This document shows, piece after piece, positions 6,467-10,873 of a stretch of 11,096 nucleotides of DNA. The stretch is from Microcaldota archaeon (lineage in GTDB: Archaea; Micrarchaeota; Micrarchaeia; Burarchaeales; JAKAKT01). Where the stretch lies: contig JAPLWU010000111.1 in the NCBI GenBank assembly GCA_026396425.1, positions 1 to 11,096 on the forward strand, written 5' to 3'. Numbering within the stretch: position 1 is the first letter of the stretch; each line of letters starts with the position of its first letter. Made by a program: the position numbers and the translations under genes. Under the pieces are notes generated by a model that had not been told where the DNA came from, did no database searches, and was given only the letters and a program-made list of their open reading frames with translations.

Positions 6467-6566
6467 CACATACCTGCCCAGTCGGGCGTCGCATACCCAC
6501 ATCCAACGAGGTGAGCATGCGTTCACGCATAACCCAGCTCGGATGTGTGTATGCGGTGGGTATGTG
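6467..6566. other. Multibranched inverted-repeat element (candidate structured RNA or leader)
   Basis: This gap between rubrerythrin and desulfoferrodoxin holds nested complementary segments. P1 pairs CACATACC (6467-6474) with GGTATGTG (6559-6566). P2 is a small hairpin GCCC-AGTC-GGGC (6476-6487). P3 pairs 6491-6504 with 6541-6554, 13 of 14 pairs, extended by C6490-G6555. Inside P3 are GAGC/GCTC (6513-6516/6537-6540) and ATGCG-TTCA-CGCAT (6517-6530). Together they make a three-way junction with a long capped arm. A few G-T pairs favour folding of the plus-strand RNA, but the flanking genes run on the minus strand, where it would form the dfx leader. No known RNA family fits. Confidence 0.55.
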
Positions 6567-6574
6567 ACCTCAAA

Positions 6575-7123
6575 TCAAAGCCCGCAGGCAGCGCAGCCCT
6601 CGCTGAAGCACATGCACTCGGGCTCGTAGTATTTGGCCGGGTGCTTGCAGGCAGGGCAGGCCTTCGGCGGCTCGGTCCCGTTGTGGATGTAGCCGCACTT
6701 GCTACACTTCCAGTTGATGGGCTTGTCCCTTTTGTATAGCGTGCCTTTCTCAAGCATTTCGAGGAGCTTCCTGTACCTGTCCTCGTGGTGCTGCTCGACC
6801 TCACCCACCTCCTTGAAGAGGGTTGCCGCAACCGCGTTGCCCTCCTTGCGGGCCTCGCTCTCGAATTTTGGGTACATTTCCGAAGTCTCGTAGTGCTCGC
6901 CCTTGATTGCCTCCTGGAGGTTGGCCTTCGTATTGCTTATCCCCTTGAGGAGCTTGAACTCCTCCTTGGCGTGCTGCATCTCGTTGCCGGAAGTTTCCTC
7001 GAATATTTTTGCGATGTAGAGGTATCCCTCGTCACGCGCGACTTTCGCGAAATAGTCGTACTTGTTCCTGGCCTGGCTCTCTCCGGAGAAGGCCGCCTTG
7101 AGATTTTCTTCGGTTTTTCCCAT
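6575..7123 (-). CDS. rbr: Rubrerythrin with an extra cysteine-rich C-terminal tail
   Basis: Rubrerythrin is a cytoplasmic peroxidase that reduces hydrogen peroxide. The 182-residue product has an N-terminal four-helix ferritin-like domain with the usual diiron ligands in SGESQA (Glu14), ETSGNEMQHAKE (Glu48, His51), GEHYETSEMY and EVGEVEQHHE (His113). A C-terminal rubredoxin domain follows, with Cys140, Cys143, Cys156 and Cys159 (CSKC ... CPAC). After it comes an unusual tail, CMCFSEGCAAC (Cys170, 172, 177, 180). The start at 7123 is set by GGTGAT (7127-7132), 3 nt upstream. It is the first gene of the minus-strand block with desulfoferrodoxin and the Rieske protein. A TATA-like element at 7216-7228 and an inverted repeat at the expected start site suggest regulated transcription. 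Confidence 0.95.
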   Translation of the reverse strand: MGKTEENLKAAFSGESQARNKYDYFAKVARDEGYLYIAKIFEETSGNEMQHAKEEFKLLKGISNTKANLQEAIKGEHYETSEMYPKFESEARKEGNAVAATLFKEVGEVEQHHEDRYRKLLEMLEKGTLYKRDKPINWKCSKCGYIHNGTEPPKACPACKHPAKYYEPECMCFSEGCAACGL

Positions 7124-7185
7124 TTGATCACCTTTTGCATTTTTCACACAAACCCACGAACGCGATGCTGACGGAACTTGCCGAG

Positions 7186-7199
7186 AATTCCCCCGAATT
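7186..7199 (-). promoter_or_regulatory. Inverted repeat at the rubrerythrin transcription start (possible operator)
   Basis: AATTC-CCCC-GAATT forms a short inverted repeat. The TATA-like CTTAATAAATAC (7216-7228, minus strand) predicts a transcription start near 7195, inside the repeat. That position suits repressor binding, but the repeat is short and no regulator is identified. Confidence 0.35.
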
Positions 7200-7215
7200 G
7201 AAATTTTTTCATTGA

Positions 7216-7228
7216 GTATTTATTAAGC
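7216..7228 (-). promoter_or_regulatory. TATA-like element of the rubrerythrin unit
   Basis: The minus strand reads GCTTAATAAATAC, just downstream of the LysE-family stop. It predicts a leader of about 70 nt before the rubrerythrin ATG, which agrees with that gene using a Shine-Dalgarno site. Confidence 0.45.
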
Positions 7229-7235
7229 TTTTCAG

Positions 7236-7853
7236 TCAGAAAAGGCTGGTGGCCGAGCCGATGAAATAAAGGCCGAAAAGCGCGAGCAGGAGCCCGCAGG
7301 CCGAGAAAACCATGGCGTGGGTGCGGGCGCTCCACAATTTTTTGGATTTGTAGACCGAATAGCCCACGAAGCCGTACCACATGAGGTCGAAAATATATTG
7401 TATTATGGCGATGAAGGCGACCATGATTAGGCCGTATTGAAGGGCCTGGGAGATGAGGAGGGCGCCGACCGTTGCCCACCAGATTATGAAGTGCGGGTTC
7501 GCGCCCGTTGCGAGAATTCCGGAAACGAAGGGCGAATGGGAAGTCTGCTTTTCCTCGGCTGCCATGCTGCGCCTGTCGCGAATCATCCCGTAGCCCATGT
7601 AAACCAGGAATGCGCCGCCGATTATCCCGACGAAAAGCTTGACCTGCGGGAGCTGCAGGAATCCTCCGAGCCCGAAGGCGGTTATGAGAATGAGGGGGAA
7701 TTCCACCACCCCGTGGCCGAGCGCTATTTCTACCCCCGCGAACTTCGAAACATGACCTTTCGCAACCGTGATGGCGAACATGGGGCCGGGGGTGAGAACA
7801 CCGGAAAGCGCGACAATTGTCACGGCGATGGCGAAATCGAGCGGTTCGAGCAT
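7236..7853 (-). CDS. LysE/RhtB-family amino-acid exporter
   Basis: This 205-residue integral membrane protein has the length and pattern of LysE/RhtB exporters, which expel amino acids or related small molecules. Diagnostic features are the N-terminal LTPGPMFAITVAKG segment (about residues 20-33), the GHGVVEFPLI helix, the membrane-helix pair around VGIIGGAFLVYMGYGMI, a charged loop (RDRRSMAAEEK) and the conserved ATGANPHFIIWW segment. About six membrane helices are expected. The substrate cannot be predicted. A palindromic TATA at 7875-7882 centres about 26 nt from the ATG, so the transcript is probably leaderless. The gene lies just upstream of rubrerythrin on the same strand but has its own promoter, and so does rubrerythrin. 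Confidence 0.9.
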   Translation of the reverse strand: MLEPLDFAIAVTIVALSGVLTPGPMFAITVAKGHVSKFAGVEIALGHGVVEFPLILITAFGLGGFLQLPQVKLFVGIIGGAFLVYMGYGMIRDRRSMAAEEKQTSHSPFVSGILATGANPHFIIWWATVGALLISQALQYGLIMVAFIAIIQYIFDLMWYGFVGYSVYKSKKLWSARTHAMVFSACGLLLALFGLYFIGSATSLF

Positions 7854-7866
7854 GAAACGAGTTGGA

Positions 7867-7891
7867 AACGAGGGATTTAAATTGGTTCGTT
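7867..7891. promoter_or_regulatory. Symmetric promoter shared by the LysE gene and the second C/D sRNA
   Basis: The core ATTTAAAT (7875-7882) is a perfect palindrome flanked by AACGA (7867-7871) and TCGTT (7887-7891). The core centre is about 26 nt from the LysE ATG on one side and 27-28 nt from the C box of the sRNA on the other. It could place the initiation machinery in both directions. Confidence 0.55.
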
Positions 7892-7905
7892 GGTAATTTT
7901 TTCCC

Positions 7906-7966
7906 GTGATGACTGAAACCTAAGATGAGCCGAGAAATCGGCTGTGACTTGAACCGGATGTGCTGA
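7906..7966 (+). ncRNA. Candidate box C/D guide sRNA
   Basis: The 61-nt core has C box GTGATGA (7906-7912), a 12-nt guide CTGAAACCTAAG and a degenerate D' box ATGA (7925-7928). Next is a GCCGA-GAAA-TCGGC hairpin as D'-C' spacer, then a degenerate C' box GTGACTT (7944-7950), a 12-nt guide GAACCGGATGTG and D box CTGA (7963-7966). Two exact 12-nt guides and a C box 27-28 nt from a TATA element match the C/D design of the other sRNA in this window. A T-run at 7983-7987 may end the transcript. Predicted D+5 targets are CTTAGGTTTCAG (G at position 5) and CACATCCGGTTC (T at position 5). The weaker D' and C' boxes lower certainty. The RNA runs against both flanking genes. Confidence 0.68.
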
Positions 7967-7985
7967 AAAAGAATTAGGCGTATTT

Positions 7986-8495
7986 TTAACAGTCGCAGTA
8001 GTGGCATGGCATCAGACTGTCGCACACAACCCCTGAACCGTTATTCAAAAGATAGGCCGAGTAAAGCAGCAAAACAAATCCTGCAAACAGGAGGATTGCC
8101 CCGATTACGAGCAATTTTTTCCTGTTTTTCTCGTTAGAAAAACCGAAGAGTTCTGTTCCAGTAAAGAGTGCTGTTCCGGAAAGTAGAAGCAGAAATGCCT
8201 GCGTTTCGGAGCTTATCAAAGCGTCGGTATTCAAAGCGGCCTTGCAAAATTCCCTGCAGAAGGACTCTTCACATGACGGCAGCGGAGGGCCAAATGCAGT
8301 AAAAATTCGAAAGAAAAAACATGCGGTCATGGGCACTAACAAAAGCAGCAAGGACAAGCAAAAAATCAAAATCGAAACTCCTTTTCTTTTCCATTTGAAA
8401 TAAACAAAAGCGCCTATAATCAAGAGAACAATTGAAACATAAAGGAGGAGCTGGAGATTTGAAGCTAACGACTGCAAAGCATCAACCATGGCCAT
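7986..8495 (-). CDS. Four-helix membrane protein with external cysteines
   Basis: This 169-residue protein is not recognised. Four membrane helices are visible at about 14-33, 40-62, 99-117 and 128-150. Positive loops (KWKRKG at 34-39, NEKNRKK at 121-127) mark the cytoplasmic side, so both termini and the central loop lie outside. That loop has three cysteines (CEESFCREFC, 75-84) and the C-terminal tail four (CDSLMPCHYCDC, 158-169). They could form disulfides or bind a metal. The coding sequence is clearly richer in A/T than its neighbours, suggesting recent transfer or relaxed codon use. A palindromic TATA, GTATATATAC (8517-8526), centres 26-27 nt from the ATG, fitting a leaderless transcript. 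Function is unassigned. Confidence 0.8.
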   Translation of the reverse strand: MAMVDALQSLASNLQLLLYVSIVLLIIGAFVYFKWKRKGVSILIFCLSLLLLLVPMTACFFFRIFTAFGPPLPSCEESFCREFCKAALNTDALISSETQAFLLLLSGTALFTGTELFGFSNEKNRKKLLVIGAILLFAGFVLLLYSAYLLNNGSGVVCDSLMPCHYCDC

Positions 8496-8516
8496 AATTT
8501 CATTATTTTTGAGCGC

Positions 8517-8565
8517 GTATATATACTTTTATATTGCCTCGGAGTATTTGTTTAATCGAAGTGAT
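8517..8565. promoter_or_regulatory. Divergent promoter of the membrane protein and phosphoglycerate mutase
   Basis: GTATATATAC (8517-8526) is palindromic. It sits 26-27 nt from the minus-strand ATG at 8495. In the plus direction it predicts a start near 8548. An alternative plus-strand TATA is TTTTATATT (8527-8535). The plus-strand leader would carry GTGAT (8561-8565), complementary to the 16S tail, 4 nt before the ATG at 8570. Confidence 0.5.
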
Positions 8566-8569
8566 TCTT

Positions 8570-9244
8570 ATGCCGAAACTCGTGCTCGTGCGACATGGGG
8601 AGTCGATTTGGAACAAACAGAACAGGTTCACGGGATGGATAGACGTTCCGCTGTCGAAACACGGAATCAGGGAGGCCGCGAATGCGGGCGAGAAGCTGAA
8701 GGGAATGCGGTTCGATGCGGTTTACGTCTCGCATCTCATAAGGGCGATTCAGACGCTTTACACGATTCTTTCGCATTCCGAGGATGCGAGGGTGCCAATC
8801 ATGCACCATGAGGGGAAAGTCAGAAGAAGGGAGAGGTATTCTGGGCACATGACCGAAGAGCTGCCGGTATTCGAAACGGAGAAGCTTGCGGAGAGGTATT
8901 ACGGGAAGCTGCAGGGCCTCAACAAGAAGGAAACCGCGAGGAGGATGGGCGACGACAAGGTGCACCTTTGGAGGAGGTCTTTCACCGCGAGGCCGCCCGG
9001 GGGCGAGAGCCTGAAGGACACGTTGGGAAGGACCCTGCCGTATTTCAAAAAGAACATAATGCGGGATTTGAGGCGGGGAAAGAACGTCCTTGTCGTCGCG
9101 CATGGCAACAGTTTGCGCGCGATTGTGAAATATTTCGAGGGGATTGGAGACGACGAGATTCCGAACGTGGAAATTCCGACTGGAATTCCCATAGTTTATA
9201 CTTTGAACGCGAAGATGAAAGTCGTGAAAAAGCAGATGCTGTAG
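8570..9244 (+). CDS. gpmA: 2,3-bisphosphoglycerate-dependent phosphoglycerate mutase
   Basis: This 224-residue cytoplasmic enzyme interconverts 3- and 2-phosphoglycerate in glycolysis and gluconeogenesis. It carries the histidine-phosphatase motifs: RHGES (Arg8, phospho-acceptor His9), NRFTGWIDVPLSKHG (the dPGM signature), ERYYGKLQGLNKKETA with the catalytic Glu, RPPGGESL and AHGNSLRAIVKYFEG with the second His, then PTGIPIVY near the C-terminus. This matches the bacterial-type dPGM, slightly shorter than the E. coli enzyme (about 250 residues). The ATG at 8570 gives the canonical N-terminus MPKLVLVRHGES and has GTGAT just upstream; a TTG at 8534 is less likely. Many archaea use the cofactor-independent mutase instead, so acquisition from bacteria is plausible. 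It converges with the HAD gene, 9 nt apart. Confidence 0.95.
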   Translation: MPKLVLVRHGESIWNKQNRFTGWIDVPLSKHGIREAANAGEKLKGMRFDAVYVSHLIRAIQTLYTILSHSEDARVPIMHHEGKVRRRERYSGHMTEELPVFETEKLAERYYGKLQGLNKKETARRMGDDKVHLWRRSFTARPPGGESLKDTLGRTLPYFKKNIMRDLRRGKNVLVVAHGNSLRAIVKYFEGIGDDEIPNVEIPTGIPIVYTLNAKMKVVKKQML

Positions 9245-9247
9245 GCC

Positions 9248-9278
9248 GCGCGTTCAGGAAGGAGGCGCGCTCTTTTTT
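9248..9278 (+). terminator. Terminator-like hairpin with T-run after gpmA
   Basis: GCGCG (9248-9252) pairs with CGCGC (9266-9270), followed by TCTTTTTT. It lies inside the 3' end of the convergent HAD gene. Archaea may need only the T-run. Confidence 0.4.
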
Positions 9279-9910
9279 ATCCACTTGAGCAGATGCTCGA
9301 GGCTTTCGACCCTGTGGTGCGGGCTGAGGCGCGTCACGTTTTTGCCGACAAGAATCGTCTGGATTCCGGCCGCAAGGCCTGCCTGCACGTCGACCTCGCG
9401 GTCGCCAACGTAGATGGCCTCGCTCTTCGAGACGCCGAGGAGTTCGAGGGCCTTTAGCAGGGGCTCGGGGTCGGGCTTTGGCTTGTCCACGTGGTCCGCA
9501 AGCACGAAAACATCGAAGTAATCGTAGAGGCCGAAGCGCGAGAGTTTTTTCCTCGCGTCCGCGTGGGCGTCATTCGAGACCAGGGCGAGCTTGTAGGAAG
9601 CGGAAAGCTCGCTGAGAAGCTCGTCGACTTTGGGCTTGGGCTTGAGGTACTTGAAGAAGTCGACGACGTGCTCGTGCTCGTATTTGGCGATTCGCGCAAT
9701 CACCGCGTTGTCGTCAACGCAGTGCTTGGAAAGAATCTTCTGCACCACCTGCTCGACCGTCCCGCCGAGGTGCTGCCTGACCTCGCCGAGCGATATGTCG
9801 AAGCCGTGCAGCTCGAACGCGCGCTTGAAAAGCACCGCGTGCATGAAGTCGCTGTCGAGCAGCACGCCGTCCATGTCGAACAGTATGGCTTTTATCTTCT
9901 TGGCTGGCAT
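9254..9910 (-). CDS. HAD-superfamily phosphatase (phosphoglycolate phosphatase-like)
   Basis: The 218-residue cytoplasmic protein has all four HAD motifs. Motif I is FDMDGVLLDS (nucleophile Asp12, acid-base Asp14). Motif II is LVSND (Ser112). Motif III is the Lys in KPKPDPEP (143-150). Motif IV is YVGDREVDVQAG (Asp170, Asp174). A helical cap lies between motifs I and II (about residues 21-95), the subfamily I arrangement of phosphoglycolate phosphatase and beta-phosphoglucomutase. The HGFDIS and GGT cap features fit small phosphoester substrates. The exact substrate cannot be told; phosphoglycolate or a sugar phosphate are candidates. The ATG at 9910 has AGGTG (9916-9920) 5 nt upstream. It converges with gpmA and diverges from the next gene. 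Confidence 0.9.
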   Translation of the reverse strand: MPAKKIKAILFDMDGVLLDSDFMHAVLFKRAFELHGFDISLGEVRQHLGGTVEQVVQKILSKHCVDDNAVIARIAKYEHEHVVDFFKYLKPKPKVDELLSELSASYKLALVSNDAHADARKKLSRFGLYDYFDVFVLADHVDKPKPDPEPLLKALELLGVSKSEAIYVGDREVDVQAGLAAGIQTILVGKNVTRLSPHHRVESLEHLLKWIKKSAPPS

Positions 9911-9957
9911 TTGAACACCTGCGGATCTGGTTACCTGGTTAATTATGCTGGAATATC

Positions 9958-9966
9958 TATTTAAAA
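9958..9966. promoter_or_regulatory. Symmetric TATA between the HAD gene and the 105-residue protein gene
   Basis: TATTTAAAA contains the palindrome TTTAAA. In the minus direction it predicts a start near 9935 and a 25-nt leader with AGGTG. In the plus direction it predicts a start near 9989 and a 36-nt leader with GAGGTG (10012-10017). One element could serve both genes. Confidence 0.45.
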
Positions 9967-10024
9967 CTTCATGGGCATTATTGAAGCGGATCCGGGTTCG
10001 CGTTTACGAGAGAGGTGTATTTGG

Positions 10025-10342
10025 ATGGAGGCAAGGGTTTACGAATGCGAGTCGAAGGAGCAGGGGAAATTGAAGGCGGTGCTCGAGAGGGAGCCCTACG
10101 CGCCGAGGAGCTTCTCGAGGCAGGGCTACAAGCTCAAGGACGGGGGCTCGGTTGGCGGCGAGAGTGGAAAATATTACGCTTACATGAAGGCCGACGGGGA
10201 ATTCTTCAAGTGGGCGGAGGAGCGGTTCAAGGAAGTGCCGAACATGAAGCGGTGCGAGAAGGCGCTTGAGGAGAAACTGAAGGCGACGATTGAGGAGCAG
10301 GAAAGCTCTGCCGAGGCCGGGTTTGGCTCGCTGTTCGGCTGA
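10025..10342 (+). CDS. Small charged hypothetical protein
   Basis: This 105-residue soluble protein is rich in Glu and Lys and is not recognised. It starts MEARVYECESKEQGKLK. A motif RSFSRQGYKLKDGG (about 28-41) and KYYAYMKADGEFFKWAEERFKEV (split here only for description) suggest a small alpha/beta fold ending in a helix and a flexible GFGSLFG tail. The ATG at 10025 was chosen because GAGGTG (10012-10017) lies 7 nt upstream; an ATG at 9971 would lie upstream of the predicted transcription start. The last 25 bases, including the stop, recur at 10390-10414. It is probably cotranscribed with the next small membrane-protein gene. No function is assigned. Confidence 0.7.
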   Translation: MEARVYECESKEQGKLKAVLEREPYAPRSFSRQGYKLKDGGSVGGESGKYYAYMKADGEFFKWAEERFKEVPNMKRCEKALEEKLKATIEEQESSAEAGFGSLFG

Positions 10343-10414
10343 ATTGTTGCGAAGCCGTTGGGCTAATCGGATGGAATGGCGACTCGGATGGGTTTGGCTC
10401 GCTGTTCGGCTGAA
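10319..10414 (+). repeat. 25-bp exact direct repeat (10319-10343 and 10390-10414)
   Basis: GGGTTTGGCTCGCTGTTCGG followed by CTGAA occurs twice, 71 bp apart. The first copy encodes the C-terminal residues and stop of the 105-residue protein. The second lies in the gap before the next gene. Confidence 0.9.
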
Positions 10415-10420
10415 CTTGGG

Positions 10421-10723
10421 ATGATAATGATGACCATCGCGGAGAATCTCGTGGAAGTGTGCAGCCAGATGAGGGTGCGGGGGCTGACGTCTTTCGCGGT
10501 CATGGCGCTTGCCGTCATTCTTTACTATTACGTAAAATCCCACGGCTCGAAATACGAGAGGTATAAGAAAACAGTCGAACTTCTTATAGTGCTCGGGGCG
10601 CTGGGGATGATTTTCTTCTGGGCATTCGGGATTTTCAGCCCGCTGTCCGGCTTCGATTCGGACGCGGGAAGCGTAACGGTCGACACGCTGAGCTGCATTC
10701 CCCACTGCGAGAATGGCTGCTGA
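10421..10723 (+). CDS. Small two-helix membrane protein with cysteine tail
   Basis: The product has 100 residues if it starts at the ATG at 10421; ATGs at 10427 and 10430 are close alternatives, and one at 10376 is in frame but lies within the repeat-bearing gap. Two membrane helices are visible, LTSFAVMALAVILYYYV and ELLIVLGALGMIFFWAFGIF, joined by a positive loop (KSHGSKYERYKK) that should be cytoplasmic. Both ends would be outside. The C-terminal tail ends DTLSCIPHCENGC with three cysteines, resembling the tail of the four-helix protein at 7986-8495. No clear Shine-Dalgarno site is seen. It may be translated from a transcript shared with the upstream gene. Function unknown. Confidence 0.6.
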   Translation: MIMMTIAENLVEVCSQMRVRGLTSFAVMALAVILYYYVKSHGSKYERYKKTVELLIVLGALGMIFFWAFGIFSPLSGFDSDAGSVTVDTLSCIPHCENGC

Positions 10724-10796
10724 TTGCGGGGTTCTGTTTCGCGCGAGGGCGGGCATACGCGCCAAGTCGCATACCAATTGCGAGAACGGTTGCTAG
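10706..10796 (+). repeat. Diverged copy of a gene 3' end (10706-10723 and 10779-10796)
   Basis: The last codons CENGC and stop of the small membrane protein (TGCGAGAATGGCTGCTGA) recur 73 bp downstream as TGCGAGAACGGTTGCTAG. This encodes the same residues and a stop, with differences at synonymous or stop-codon positions only. Confidence 0.65.
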
Positions 10797-10870
10797 GCAG
10801 TCTACTCGCCGAAAATAATCCGCCCACTGCAATCTACTCACTGCGGTTACTAGGAAATCTACTCACCGAA
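10787..10870 (+). repeat. Degenerate direct repeats in the terminal intergenic region
   Basis: A 27-nt unit at 10787-10813 and one at 10844-10870 match at 23 of 27 positions, with a period of 57. A shorter related piece, ARTCTACTCRCYG, occurs three times (10799-10811, 10831-10843, 10856-10868). The spacing is too short and the units too diverged for a CRISPR array. Confidence 0.65.
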
Positions 10871-10873
10871 TGC

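Noticed and set aside
6467..6566. Archaeal H/ACA guide RNA on the minus strand
   Set aside because: An ACA does follow the closing stem, but the internal loop is too asymmetric for a pseudouridylation pocket and no kink-turn motif is evident.
5605..6567. 320-codon open frame on the plus strand
   Set aside because: It lies opposite the clearly identified Rieske and desulfoferrodoxin genes and shows no family features; it is open only because of their codon bias.
7924..7950. tRNA T-arm on the minus strand (GGTTCAAGT)
   Set aside because: The flanking bases do not pair into a T-stem and no acceptor or anticodon arms surround it; the complementarity is better explained as a guide sequence.
7144..8025. 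293-codon open frame on the minus strand
   Set aside because: It overlaps the LysE gene in another frame and crosses intergenic DNA; the product is Arg/His/Pro-rich and unlike a real protein.
10004..10777. 257-codon open frame on the minus strand
   Set aside because: It is opposite two plus-strand genes, one with a clear Shine-Dalgarno site and the other with membrane helices; composition is typical of an antisense shadow.
10787..10870. CRISPR-like array
   Set aside because: There are only two or three diverged units with irregular 12-19 nt gaps and no cas genes nearby.
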